Program-made: the position numbers and the translations under genes
Notes under the pieces: model-generated
Told to the model about the DNA's origin: nothing
Databases searched by the model: none
What the model saw: only the letters and a program-made list of their open reading frames with translations
In this document: positions 1-8,372 of the stretch, piece after piece
Layout of the letters: the number at the start of each line of letters is the position of its first letter
Numbering within the stretch: the first letter of the stretch is position 1
Origin: JBHJGP01 sp050331695
Lineage (GTDB): Bacteria; Pseudomonadota; Alphaproteobacteria; Geminicoccales; Geminicoccaceae
Assembly: GCA_050331695.1 (NCBI GenBank)
Contig: JBHJGP010000013.1
Location: forward strand, 214,391-278,390
Length of the DNA: 64,000 nt
Direction of reading: 5' to 3'

Positions 1-1
1 C

Positions 2-1084
2 GAACAGACGCAGAAATTCGTCGACGTGAACGCCTACCTGACGAAACGGCTGACGGGCCGCCTGGCTTGCGGTTGGTTCGCCTGCGATCCGATGGGCTAT
101 TTCGATCTCGCGGAGAAGAATTGGTCCGCGCCGCTTCTGGAATGGCTGGAGATCGACGAAACCCGTCTACCAGAGTTCGAGGCACCGGGCGACTTGCTGG
201 GCGAGGTCACCGAAGAGGCCGCGTCCGCCACGGGCCTTAAGCCCGGTACGCCGGTCTTCGCCGGCGGTGGCGACGGGCAGTGCGCGGCTCTCGGCACCAA
301 CTGCACCGCCTCGGATCAGGCCTACCTCAATCTGGGCACAGCGGTGGTCGGCGGCATCTGGTCGGCGGCTTACAAAAACGCCAGGGCCTGACGGACGGAG
401 CTTTCGGCTGACGGCGAAGGATACATTCTCGAAATCTGCCTTCGCTCCGGGGCTTTTCTCATCAATTGGTTCGTTGATCAGTTCGTGGGCGATCGGCTGT
501 CCGGCAATGTGTTCTCGAAACTGGAAGAGGACGCGCAAAAAATCCCGATCGGCTCGGACGGGCTTTTGTCCCTGCCCTATTGGTCCGGCGTCATGAACCC
601 GCACTGGGACACCAGCGCGCGGGGCGCCTTTCTCGGCCTCGGCGGCGGCCACACGCCGGCCCATCTCTTCCGCTCCCTTCTCGAAGGCATGACGCTGGAG
701 CAGGCGCGAGGTTTCGCCCAGATGGAACGCCAGGGTCAGGTCGAGATCAGACGGATTCTCGCCATCGGCGGCGGCGCCGCTTCAGGCCTCTGGCCGCAGA
801 TGTTGGCCGATGCTTGTGCCAAGCCGGTCGTCATTCTGGACACGGTCGAGGCTTCGGCTCTGGGCGCCGCCATGATCGCCGCCAAGGGTGCCGGTTGGTA
901 TCCCTCGATCCGTGAGGCGGCCGCGGCCATGCAGGGCCGGGTGGTCCGGGAGCACGAGCCGGATCCCGATTGCCAACGGGTTTGGGCCGAACTGGCGCAA
1001 CTCTACGATCGGATCTACGGGCAAAACGCGGAAACCTTTAAAGCGCTGGTGGCCTTCGCCGCGCGCCATCGGTCGGAGCGCTAG
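2..1084 (+). pseudogene. FGGY-family carbohydrate kinase, 5' end off-window, broken by in-frame TGA
   Basis: Frame 2 is open from the left window edge and resembles the middle and C-terminal half of FGGY kinases of the xylulokinase type. It includes a glycine-rich GGGDGQCAALG stretch before the break, and GGGAASGLWPQM followed by ASALGAAMIAA in the C-terminal ATPase domain. A TGA at 389-391 interrupts it. Reading straight through in the same frame restores the family pattern (NARA-stop-RTEL, then GYILEICLRSG), so this is a nonsense change and not a frameshift. TGG (Trp) or TTC (Phe) would fit the position. The reading stops 2 bp before the next gene, as in an intact operon. It may be a real decay event, a sequencing error or a read-through. 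The true start lies outside the window. The substrate is unknown; the neighbours suggest a polyol or ketose. Confidence 0.85.
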
Positions 1085-1086
1085 CC

Positions 1087-2409
1087 GTGAGCGATGATCT
1101 TGGCGGCGTATTGAGTGAGCTGGCGGCGGGGCGTTGGCGGCACCCGGTCTCCGGCGAACGCGTGACCATTCCGATCGAGCACATCGTCATCCAGGAAGAT
1201 CTTGCCGGCAGCGAAGGCGAACTGGTTCGCCGTTGCGGTCTGGGCGCCCGGGACAAGACAGTCGCGGTCGTCGGGGACCAAAACACAAGAGAGGTGCTGG
1301 GGCGGCGGGTTTTCGAAGGCCTGAAACGGGACGGTCTCGGTGTAGAAGAGATCGTCTGGGCTGACCCCCATTGTTCGGAAGGCGGGGTCGACGAGCTGCG
1401 AGAGCTCCTGCGCCCTTTCGACGAGGCGGTCGCGGTCGGCTCCGGCACGATCAACGACAGCGTCAAATATGCGACATTCCTCGACAGAAAGCCGTTCGCA
1501 ACGTTTCCGACGTCGCCGATGACCGCTCATTTCACCGGCACCGCGTCAGTCAGTTTCGGTGGGCTCAAGAAATCTCTCACCACTCACAATCCGAAGGGCG
1601 TGTTCGTCGATCTGGCAGTACTGAAGAGCTGTCCGAAGCGGCTGGTGTGGAGCGCCTATGGCGACGTCATCTGCCGGACCACGGCGCAGGTCGATTGGCT
1701 TCTATCTCACCGGCTGTTCGGCACGGCCTATAGCGACACGCCCTATCATTTGCTGGCCTATGACGAGGCAGATCTGCTGGATGCCGGCGACGACGTGGCG
1801 GCCGGCGACGACCAGGCGTTCGCCATGCTCACCCGGATGAACGCGATCATGGGCCTTGGCACCGGTTTCACAGGCACCAGTCACTGCGGCTCGATGGGTG
1901 AGCACATGCTCTCCCACTACATCGATATGTTCGCTGGCGATGCCCATCCGGGTACCCATCACGGTGAGCAGGTGGGCGTCGCGACCATGGTGATGTCCCG
2001 GCTCCAGCACGATTTTCTGTTGCGTGATGTGCCCCCGAGACTTCATCCCAGCGAGGTCGACGAGACTGCCGTCCGCCGCAGGTTCGGCGACGAGATCGCC
2101 GGGCCATCCCTTGAGCAGTTCGCCAAGAAGGCCCTGGACGGGGAGGGCGCCCGGCGGCTGAGCGAGGATCTCGAGCGCCGTTGGCCGGAGCTGACGGCGG
2201 AACTCAGGCCCCTATTGGTTGCGACTGAACGGCTGGAGCGGGGGCTCATCAAGGTGAGCGCGCCCACCACCGGTGAGGAATTGGGACTTAGCCGAGAGTT
2301 CTGGCAGGACGCGGTCCGCTATGCGCGGTTCACCCGGGATCGCTTCAGCATGCTCGATATCGCGGGCGACGCCGGCGAGCTTGACACCTTCGCTGACACC
2401 TGCCGCTGA
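1087..2409 (+). CDS. Glycerol-1-phosphate dehydrogenase-like (AraM/EgsA-type) iron/zinc alcohol dehydrogenase
   Basis: This 440-residue protein belongs to the iron-dependent alcohol dehydrogenase / dehydroquinate-synthase-like fold. The nucleotide-binding signature GSGTINDSVKYA is at about residue 120, followed by FPTSPMTAHFTGTASV. Metal ligands are visible as the Asp in AYGDVICR, the His in GTSHCGSMGEHML and the His in HPGTHHGEQVG. The family reversibly oxidises sn-glycerol-1-phosphate or similar polyol phosphates with NAD(P). The GTG start at 1087 sits 2 bp after the kinase stop. The stop overlaps the next ATG by one base, so it is co-translated with a G3P-dehydrogenase-like gene. In this catabolic context a C3-C5 polyol phosphate is a likelier substrate than archaeal-style lipid precursors. 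That is inference. Confidence 0.8.
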   Translation: MSDDLGGVLSELAAGRWRHPVSGERVTIPIEHIVIQEDLAGSEGELVRRCGLGARDKTVAVVGDQNTREVLGRRVFEGLKRDGLGVEEIVWADPHCSEGGVDELRELLRPFDEAVAVGSGTINDSVKYATFLDRKPFATFPTSPMTAHFTGTASVSFGGLKKSLTTHNPKGVFVDLAVLKSCPKRLVWSAYGDVICRTTAQVDWLLSHRLFGTAYSDTPYHLLAYDEADLLDAGDDVAAGDDQAFAMLTRMNAIMGLGTGFTGTSHCGSMGEHMLSHYIDMFAGDAHPGTHHGEQVGVATMVMSRLQHDFLLRDVPPRLHPSEVDETAVRRRFGDEIAGPSLEQFAKKALDGEGARRLSEDLERRWPELTAELRPLLVATERLERGLIKVSAPTTGEELGLSREFWQDAVRYARFTRDRFSMLDIAGDAGELDTFADTCR

Positions 2410-3455
2410 TGGCCCGGATCGTCATCATCGGCGCGGGCGTGATGGGCAGCGCGATCGCCCAGCCGCCAGCGGACAACGGTCACCGGGTGCTTCTTGTTGG
2501 AAGCGCGCTCGACGGGACAATCATCGAGCGTCTGAGAGAAAGGGAGTCTCACCCCAAGCTCGATACGCCGCTCGAGGGCAATGTTTTGCCGTTAGCCCAC
2601 GATCAACTGACAAAGGATCACCTGGACGGCGCCGATGCGGTTGTGATCGGCGTCTCCAGTGCCGGCATCCCCTGGATCCTCGACTTTTTGGCCGGTTTCG
2701 ACGCGCGGATCGATCGTCTGATGATGGTGACCAAAGGGCTGGACGTTCCGGGTCCTGGCCGGGTTCGCACCCTGCCGCCTCGGATCCAAGACCGGCTAGG
2801 CCCGGACCTGCCGATTGTCGGCATTGGTGGGCCCTGTATCGCCCGCGAACTCGCGAACCGGGCGCAGACGGCGGTGGTCTACGGCTCGAACGATCTCGGA
2901 GCCGCCATCCACTGTGCCGAGCTGTTCTCGACCGACTACTACCATGTGCGCGTGGCGAAAGATCTGACCGGCATCGAGGCCAATGCCGCGCTCAAGAATT
3001 TTATGGCGATTGGCGTGGCGGCCGCGTGGAGCCGTTTTCCCGATCCGAGCAAGGGTAACAGGCGACAGATGAACCCGACCGCGGCCCTGTTCGAGCAAGC
3101 GGTATTCGAGCTGTCCCATCTCACCACCTGGCTAGGCGGCGAGCCTGAGACCGCCCATCGCCTGGCCGGCACCGGCGACCTGTTCGTCACCGTCAATGCC
3201 GGCCGAAACTCTCGTTTGGGTCTGAGGCTTGGCGAGAGCGAACGGGTCTCGGAAGCGCTGGCCGGCGCGCTTAAGGGCGAGACGGTCGAAGGCGTGGATA
3301 CCGGCCGGGCGATCGGGCCGGCGCTTCGGCAGGCGTGGGCGGATGATCCGACCCTCGCGCGACGTCTGCCGCTCACGGCCGCGCTGCTCGACAGCATTCT
3401 CGACGACAAAGCTTTTGCTTACGATATGAACGCCTATTGGCGATGGGAGGATTGA
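2409..3455 (+). CDS. NAD(P)-dependent glycerol-3-phosphate dehydrogenase-like protein (GpsA family)
   Basis: The 348-residue protein has an N-terminal Rossmann motif (IIGAGVMGSAIA, residues 5-16) and the GpsA-type features GGPCIARELA near residue 140, VAKDLTGIEANAALKNFMAIG near 183-203 (catalytic Lys region) and GTGDLFVT near 257. The family interconverts dihydroxyacetone phosphate and sn-glycerol-3-phosphate. The ATG overlaps the preceding TGA by one base. GpsA proper normally sits in housekeeping contexts. Its place here, coupled to a G1P-dehydrogenase-like gene and an RpiB isomerase, suggests a specialised paralogue acting on another polyol phosphate. One small oddity is AQPPADNGH, where the family usually has AxxLAxNGH. 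Confidence 0.8.
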   Translation: MARIVIIGAGVMGSAIAQPPADNGHRVLLVGSALDGTIIERLRERESHPKLDTPLEGNVLPLAHDQLTKDHLDGADAVVIGVSSAGIPWILDFLAGFDARIDRLMMVTKGLDVPGPGRVRTLPPRIQDRLGPDLPIVGIGGPCIARELANRAQTAVVYGSNDLGAAIHCAELFSTDYYHVRVAKDLTGIEANAALKNFMAIGVAAAWSRFPDPSKGNRRQMNPTAALFEQAVFELSHLTTWLGGEPETAHRLAGTGDLFVTVNAGRNSRLGLRLGESERVSEALAGALKGETVEGVDTGRAIGPALRQAWADDPTLARRLPLTAALLDSILDDKAFAYDMNAYWRWED

Positions 3456-3456
3456 G

Positions 3457-3933
3457 GTGACGCCGAGCTACCAAGTGAAACGTCTGATCATCGGCGCCGA
3501 TCATTTCGGGCTGCCGCTCAAGGACGCGATCGCCGAGCACCTCCGCGAAGCCGGTCTCGAGGTCGAGGATATCGGTGTCAGCGACGAAAACCCGGTGGAC
3601 TATCCGGACATCGGTGAAGCGTTGGCGAAAAAAATCGCGGACGGTTCGTTCGAGCGCGGCATTCTCGTCTGTGGCACGGGCGCCGGCATGGCGATCACCG
3701 CCAACAAGGTGCCGGGCGTGCGCGCGGTCTCGGTCCAGGATCCCTACAGCGCCGAGCGGGCGATCGCGTCCAACAATGCCCAGGTGATCACCTTCGGCGC
3801 CCAGATCACCGGGCCCAAGGTCGCGACCATGCTCGCCGACATCTACCTCTCGAACCGCTTCCAGGGTGGTCGCTCGGCGCCCAAGGTCGAGAAGATGGAG
3901 AAGCTGGACCAGACCTACCGCAAGGCGGGTTAG
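3457..3933 (+). CDS. RpiB/LacA/LacB-family sugar-phosphate isomerase
   Basis: The 158-residue protein matches the RpiB family: IIGADHFGLPLK at the N-terminus, the active-site cysteine loop CGTGAGMAITANKVPGVRA around residues 72-90, and the conserved SNNAQVITFGAQ. RpiB enzymes interconvert aldose and ketose phosphates of four to six carbons. RpiB paralogues in erythritol/threitol pathways convert D-erythrulose-4-phosphate to D-erythrose-4-phosphate. The GTG start at 3457 has a GGGAGG ribosome site at 3445-3450 and follows the previous stop by one base. Linkage to a sugar kinase and two polyol-phosphate dehydrogenases makes a C4 or C5 polyol pathway plausible, but the substrate is not readable from sequence. 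Confidence 0.85.
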   Translation: MTPSYQVKRLIIGADHFGLPLKDAIAEHLREAGLEVEDIGVSDENPVDYPDIGEALAKKIADGSFERGILVCGTGAGMAITANKVPGVRAVSVQDPYSAERAIASNNAQVITFGAQITGPKVATMLADIYLSNRFQGGRSAPKVEKMEKLDQTYRKAG

Positions 3934-3945
3934 TGGGGCTGTCCG

Positions 3946-4770
3946 GTGAGCATTCACCTTTTATCCGTCGAGGACATCGCGGCCGCCGTGCCGGCCGGGG
4001 CGCTCTTGGGCGTGCCGGCCGACTATTCGGGCGTGCCGATGGCCGTGACCCGGGCGCTGATCCGGCGCCGGGCGCGAAGTTTGCGCCTTTTTTGTCTGCC
4101 GTCCACCTCGATCCAGGGCGACATGTTGGTCGGTGCCGGCTGCGTGGCGTCGATCGAGACCGCCGCCGTCACCCTGGGCGAGTACGGCCTCGCGCCCCGC
4201 TTCTGTCATGCGGTCGAGGCGGGTTCGATCGAGATCAGCGACAGCACTTGTCCCGCTCTTCACGCCCAGCTGCAGGCGACCGAGAAGGGCGTGCCGTTCC
4301 TGCCTCTCCGGGGTCTGATCGGCACCGACATTTTTCGTCATCGCCCCGACTGGAAACTTTCGTCAAATCCTTTCGGGAAGGGTGAAGATAGGATCGTTCT
4401 ATTGCCGGCGACCAGGCTAGATGTGACGGTCTTCCATGCGGCCAAGGCCGACCGGGAAGGCAACATCTGGATCGGCCGCAGACGCGAACTGGCGACACTT
4501 GCCCATGCCTCGGCGCAAGTCTTCGTCACGGTCGAGCAGGTGACGGACGACAGTTTTTTCGACAGTGAGGCTGGCGCCGCTGGGACCTTGCCCGCTTTTT
4601 ACGTGGATGGCATCGCGGTCGCGGAGAAAGGCGCCTGGCCCTGCGGCATCGCCGGCCTCTATGAGCCGGACGGCGAGGCGCTTCGCACTTATGCCGAGGC
4701 AGCCCGGACAGACGAAGATTTTCGCGCGTACTTGGTTGACCAGGGCATTGTGGTTCCCGAGCCCGCTTGA
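3946..4770 (+). CDS. CoA-transferase family I, subunit A (glutaconate CoA-transferase-like)
   Basis: At 274 residues this is somewhat shorter than classic GctA (about 320). It shows the alpha-subunit layout: an early glycine-rich segment, LVGAGCVASIETAAV near residue 64, the GLIGTD segment, and AKADREGNIWIG at about residue 165 (the family's D-x-x-GN motif). Family members move CoA between acids, or in IpdAB-like branches act on ring-opened CoA thioesters. GTG start at 3946. Its TGA shares one base with the ATG of the beta subunit, the usual arrangement for a heteromeric enzyme. Substrate not identifiable. Confidence 0.75.
   Translation: MSIHLLSVEDIAAAVPAGALLGVPADYSGVPMAVTRALIRRRARSLRLFCLPSTSIQGDMLVGAGCVASIETAAVTLGEYGLAPRFCHAVEAGSIEISDSTCPALHAQLQATEKGVPFLPLRGLIGTDIFRHRPDWKLSSNPFGKGEDRIVLLPATRLDVTVFHAAKADREGNIWIGRRRELATLAHASAQVFVTVEQVTDDSFFDSEAGAAGTLPAFYVDGIAVAEKGAWPCGIAGLYEPDGEALRTYAEAARTDEDFRAYLVDQGIVVPEPA
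4089..4098 (+). repeat. TTTT[TC]GTCTG motif, copy 1
   Basis: Exact match inside the CoA-transferase A gene, read there as Leu-Phe-Cys-Leu. Confidence 0.7.
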
Positions 4771-5507
4771 TGGCCGCATCTGACGAAAAACTGATATCCG
4801 TCATCGCCGACTTGCTGGCGTGCGATGCCCATGTCGCCGTCGGTGCCGCCTCGCCGATCCCGGGTGCCGCTGCGCTGCTGGCCCAGGAGGAAGCCAAAGC
4901 CGTTGGCCGGCGGATGCAGGTCACCATCCTTCACTCGAGAACGGAAAACCACTTCACCGAGGGGGCCCGCGAGCTTTTCGACTGCGCTGCCCAGGGAAGG
5001 ATCTCATCGTTCTTTCTGGGTGGCGTTCAGATCGACGGCCGGGCCAACATCAACCTGGTGGGGCTCGGCGACTATCCTCGGACGAAAAAAAGATTTGCCG
5101 GCTCGTTCGGCTCGGCGCTGATGTATTTCGTCGTGCCCAAGGTGATCTTGTTCCGGGAGGAGCATTCGCCCCGTACCCTGGTCGAGCGGGTGGATTTCGT
5201 CTCGGCGCCGGGGGTGAGCGAGCCTTCTGTATGGCGTCCCGGCGGTCCGAAGGCGCTGGTTACCGGCCGCTGCGTCTTCGCGTTCGATCCGGGGCGGGCC
5301 CGGTTTCGTTTGAGCCAGGTTCACACAGACGAAAACGAGGCGTCGGTGCGGGATGCCACTGGGTTCGAGTTCGATGTGGACGAAAACCTCTCACCTAGCG
5401 TTGAGCCATCCGAGCAGCGCCTGGCCTTGCTCAGGCAAAGGATCGCGCCCAAGGTCCATAGCTTCTATCCGGAGTTCGCGGCCCGGATCTGGCCGGACCA
5501 CATCTGA
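4770..5507 (+). CDS. CoA-transferase family I, subunit B-like; catalytic Glu apparently replaced
   Basis: The 245-residue beta subunit carries GGVQIDGRANINLVGLGDY and the RFAGSFGSA and VDFVSAPG segments typical of GctB-like proteins. I chose ATG 4770, which overlaps the alpha-subunit stop, over an upstream TTG. In glutaconate CoA-transferase the catalytic Glu sits in a VESG or YESG motif near residue 54. Here the aligned stretch reads TILHSR, with His55 in that place. By analogy with IpdAB-type proteins that also lack the Glu, the pair may be a hydrolase or C-C bond enzyme and not a transferase. This rests on an alignment by eye. Confidence 0.75.
   Translation: MAASDEKLISVIADLLACDAHVAVGAASPIPGAAALLAQEEAKAVGRRMQVTILHSRTENHFTEGARELFDCAAQGRISSFFLGGVQIDGRANINLVGLGDYPRTKKRFAGSFGSALMYFVVPKVILFREEHSPRTLVERVDFVSAPGVSEPSVWRPGGPKALVTGRCVFAFDPGRARFRLSQVHTDENEASVRDATGFEFDVDENLSPSVEPSEQRLALLRQRIAPKVHSFYPEFAARIWPDHI
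5326..5335 (-). repeat. TTTT[TC]GTCTG motif, copy 2
   Basis: Reverse orientation (CAGACGAAAA) inside the CoA-transferase B gene, read as Thr-Asp-Glu-Asn. Confidence 0.7.
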
Positions 5508-5518
5508 AGGGACGAAAC

Positions 5519-6706
5519 ATGGGGGCGTTGGACGGCGTTAAGGTGATCGACCTGACCCGGGTGTTGAGTGGGCCGTTCGGCACCCAGTGGCTTGCCGATC
5601 ACGGGGCCGACGTGATCAAGGTCGAGCCGCCTCAGGGTGACGAGGTCCGGCTTTGGGGGCCGCCGTTCGACGAGGATCTGGGGGGTGCTTCCTATTTTCT
5701 GGGGCTCAATCGCAACAAGCGCGGCATCGCGCTGGATCTTCGTCTGCCCGAGGGCCGCGACGTGCTTTTTCGGCTGTTGGAGGACGCCGACGTCCTGTTC
5801 GAGAACTATAAGCCCGGAAGCATGGCCAAATGGGGGCTCGGCTATGAGGAGGTGCTCAGACAAAAATTTCCGCGGCTGATCTACTGCAAGATCTCGGGCT
5901 TCGGCGATGACGGACCGCTGGGCGGACTTCCGGGCTATGACGCCGTCGTCCAGGCCCAAGCGGGCATGATGAGCGTCAACGGTGTCGAGGGCGGTGAGGG
6001 CACGCGTCTGGGCATCCCGATGGTAGATATCGGCACCGGCATCACCGCCACCCTCGGCATCGCCATGGCGCTCTACGAGCGCGAAAAATCGGGCCAGGGC
6101 CAATACATTGACGCGACCTTGTACGATACCGCCGTCTCGCTCCTGTTCCCCCACTACGCCAACTGGTTTCTGTCCGGCAAAAAGCCGGTGATCACCGGCA
6201 ACACCCACCCGAACCTGTCGCCCTACGACGTGTTTCCGACCAAGACCGCGAAACTGTTCATCGCCGGCGGCAACAACGCCCAGTTCAAGCGGCTCTGCGA
6301 GGTTCTGGGCGCGCCCGAGCTTGCGGACGACCCCCGGTTCAAAACCAACGCCGACCGCGTCATCAACAAGCACGACTTGCGCGAAACCTTCTCGCCGCTG
6401 ACCGCCACTTGGGACGGCGAGGAGCTCTCGAAAACGCTCATGAGCCGGGGCGTGCCGGCGGGCCCGGTCCTCGAGACCGACCAGGTGCTCACCCACGAGC
6501 ACACCGCCCACCGCGGAATGACCGTCGAGATCGACGGGTTTCAGACCACGGGGAACCCGATCAAGATGAGCCGCACCCCAGCCAACCCTAGCGCCAAAAA
6601 ACCGCCCCGCTTCGGCGAGGATTCTCGTCAGGTGCTTTTGGAGGCCGGCTACTCCGACGCCGAGATCGACCTTTTCGTGAGTAAGGGCGCGGTGATCGAG
6701 GGTTAA
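5519..6706 (+). CDS. CaiB/BaiF CoA-transferase family III protein
   Basis: The 395-residue length is typical of the family. It opens with LDGVKVIDLTRVLSGPFGTQ and continues with ADVIKVEPP, SYFLGLNRNKRGIALDL and FENYKPGSM. The catalytic Asp lies in LPGYDAVVQAQAG near residue 140. Family III enzymes transfer CoA to carboxylic acids such as carnitine, oxalate or succinyl derivatives. It starts 11 bp after the beta-subunit gene. The operon therefore holds two unrelated CoA-transferase folds, suggesting that an acid intermediate is activated as a CoA thioester after the sugar-phosphate steps, or that two short pathways are joined. The substrate is open. Confidence 0.9.
   Translation: MGALDGVKVIDLTRVLSGPFGTQWLADHGADVIKVEPPQGDEVRLWGPPFDEDLGGASYFLGLNRNKRGIALDLRLPEGRDVLFRLLEDADVLFENYKPGSMAKWGLGYEEVLRQKFPRLIYCKISGFGDDGPLGGLPGYDAVVQAQAGMMSVNGVEGGEGTRLGIPMVDIGTGITATLGIAMALYEREKSGQGQYIDATLYDTAVSLLFPHYANWFLSGKKPVITGNTHPNLSPYDVFPTKTAKLFIAGGNNAQFKRLCEVLGAPELADDPRFKTNADRVINKHDLRETFSPLTATWDGEELSKTLMSRGVPAGPVLETDQVLTHEHTAHRGMTVEIDGFQTTGNPIKMSRTPANPSAKKPPRFGEDSRQVLLEAGYSDAEIDLFVSKGAVIEG
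5857..5866 (-). repeat. TTTT[TC]GTCTG motif, copy 3
   Basis: Reverse orientation inside the CaiB-family gene, read as Arg-Gln-Lys, a different codon phase from copy 2. Confidence 0.7.
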
Positions 6707-6742
6707 CTGATCAGTCAATTCGGGATTAAGGGAGCGGCGATC

Positions 6743-7939
6743 ATGCCGGCCGAGAAAGTTCGCTTCGTCATCAAGGCAATGCCCGCGGACGAAAACGTGC
6801 CGCAGGCATTGCCGGGAACGATGCAGCCCCATCCCCTCGTCCATCAGGAGCTGGCTCACGATCCCGAATTCGGCCTCTACAACCACCGCCTGATCTCGCT
6901 CAGCATGAAGGACGTTACGCCGGACGAGATGTACTGGAAGGTCCGGTGTGAGGCGGGCCTGCGCCACACCGGCGAGCGCGCGCTGGAGATCCGAGGGGTG
7001 GATGCGCCCCGCCTGCTCAACCGCGTCTTCACCCGCGAGGTGGGCAAGACGAAGGTCGGGCGCTGTTCCTATCAGTTCGCCTGTTTCGACGATGGCGGCA
7101 TGATCACCGACGGCGTGCTGGTGCGGCTCGCCGAGGACCGCTTCTGGTTCGGCCAGGCCGAAGGCGATCTGCTCTCCTGGATCAAGGCGCTGGCGCTCGG
7201 GCTCGATGTCGCGGTGGGGGACCCGGGCGGCTGGATCAGCCAGGTGCAAGGGCCGAACGCCCTGAAAATTCTCGAAGCCGCGGTCGACGGCGCCTATCCC
7301 GAGCCCTTCCGCTATTTCGACGCGGCTGAGGTGACGATCGCCGGCCAGCCCGTGGTGATCACGCGCACCGGCTTCACCAACGAGCTGGGCTGGGAATTTT
7401 ATCTGGACCCCGCGACGGACAGGGAGGCGATCGGCGAACGCATCCTCGAGGCGGGCCGGCCGTTCGGCCTTGTCCCGATCGCCGCGTTCGGGGCGAGGCG
7501 GATCGAGGCGGGGCTGCTCAACGCGGGCTCCGATTTCGATCACGCCACGACACCTTTCGCGGCCGGCCTCGGCAACCTGGTCGACTTCGACAAGGGCGAC
7601 TTCGTCGGCCGCCGGGCGCTCACGGGCGCGGACCGAAGCCAACGGGTCTGGGGCCTGCAGGTGGAAGCAGGTGTCGCCGCGGTCGGCGGTACGCTGGAAC
7701 GTGATGGCGCGCCGGCTGGGCTGGTTAGCTCGAGCGCCTGGTCGCCTTATCAGCGCTGCGGGGTGGCGCTGGTCCGCATGGAGACCGCCGAGCACCAGGA
7801 AGGCGGCCATCTCGACGTCGCGTGCACGGACGGCGCAACCCGGCCCGGGACGCTGTGCGAGACGCCGATGTACGACAAGGACCGCCTGATCCCGCGTGGC
7901 AAGGTCGTGGACATCCCCGTCAGGGAACCGTCACCCTAA
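6743..7939 (+). CDS. Aminomethyltransferase (GcvT/DmdA-like) family protein
   Basis: This 398-residue GcvT-fold protein has ALEIRGVDAPRLLNRVFT, a DGGMITDGVLVRL strand, ISQVQGPNALKILE, RTGFTNELGWEFYL and a C-terminal barrel ending in PMYDKDRLIPRG. The family binds tetrahydrofolate and removes methyl or aminomethyl groups (GcvT, DmdA, O- and N-demethylases). It does not sit with gcvH/gcvP, so a role as a dedicated demethylase is more likely than glycine cleavage. A TAAGGGAGCGG ribosome site precedes ATG 6743. A leader of only 36 bases separates it from the CaiB gene, so it probably belongs to the same operon. Substrate unknown. Confidence 0.75.
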   Translation: MPAEKVRFVIKAMPADENVPQALPGTMQPHPLVHQELAHDPEFGLYNHRLISLSMKDVTPDEMYWKVRCEAGLRHTGERALEIRGVDAPRLLNRVFTREVGKTKVGRCSYQFACFDDGGMITDGVLVRLAEDRFWFGQAEGDLLSWIKALALGLDVAVGDPGGWISQVQGPNALKILEAAVDGAYPEPFRYFDAAEVTIAGQPVVITRTGFTNELGWEFYLDPATDREAIGERILEAGRPFGLVPIAAFGARRIEAGLLNAGSDFDHATTPFAAGLGNLVDFDKGDFVGRRALTGADRSQRVWGLQVEAGVAAVGGTLERDGAPAGLVSSSAWSPYQRCGVALVRMETAEHQEGGHLDVACTDGATRPGTLCETPMYDKDRLIPRGKVVDIPVREPSP

Positions 7940-8039
7940 TCCCCGCGCCGAGCCTGACAGGCGGAGATCACCGCCGCCGCCCGGGCGTATTTCGTAAGCC
8001 GCCACCGAAACTATTCGAAGCCGTCAAGAACGGCTCCTC

Positions 8040-8069
8040 TTGAACTCTTTGTGTAAGGCGTCATATAAC
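8040..8069 (+). promoter_or_regulatory. Putative sigma-70 promoter and operator of higBA
   Basis: TTGAAC (8040-8045) and TATAAC (8064-8069) are separated by 18 bases just ahead of the toxin ATG at 8080. A TAACG direct repeat (8066-8070, 8073-8077) overlaps the -10 region, where an autoregulating antitoxin could bind. This is prediction only. Confidence 0.4.
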
Positions 8070-8079
8070 GTCTAACGGA

Positions 8080-8370
8080 ATGGCGATCAGGAGCATTCGG
8101 CACCGAGGCCTTCGGCGGTTGTGGGAGCGGGATGATGTCCGAGCGGTTCCGGCACAGAGCGCCGACAAGCTCCGCCGGATGCTGGCGGCGATCAACCGAA
8201 CCAGCGTTCCCGCGAACCTTGTGGCGGCCGCATTGCCCGGCTGGCGGGTGCATCGGCTGAGCGGAGACCTCGCGGGTTACTGGAGCCTGAGCGTCACCGG
8301 CAATTGGCGGCTGGTGGGCCGTTTCGAGGATGGCGACGCTTTCGATCTGGACTTGGTCGACTATCACTGA
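8080..8370 (+). CDS. higB: HigB-type toxin of a type II toxin-antitoxin system (RelE/ParE fold)
   Basis: The 96-residue protein begins IRSIRHRGLRRLWE, typical of HigB. It continues with a helical segment ending LPGWRVHRL and the beta-strand core GYWSLSVTGNWRLVGRFEDGDAFDLDLVDYH. HigB toxins are ribosome-dependent mRNA interferases. Toxin-before-antitoxin order is characteristic of hig loci. No good Shine-Dalgarno is visible before ATG 8080, which lies 11 bp after a good -10 box, so the message may be nearly leaderless. The gene opens a short accessory island after the catabolic operon. Confidence 0.85.
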   Translation: MAIRSIRHRGLRRLWERDDVRAVPAQSADKLRRMLAAINRTSVPANLVAAALPGWRVHRLSGDLAGYWSLSVTGNWRLVGRFEDGDAFDLDLVDYH

Positions 8371-8372
8371 GG

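Noticed and set aside
5465..7810. 781-codon open frame on the - strand opposite the CaiB and GcvT-family genes
   Set aside because: It is the antisense shadow of two well-supported + strand genes; its sequence is low-complexity Arg/Ala/Gly/Val-rich as expected of GC-rich antisense.
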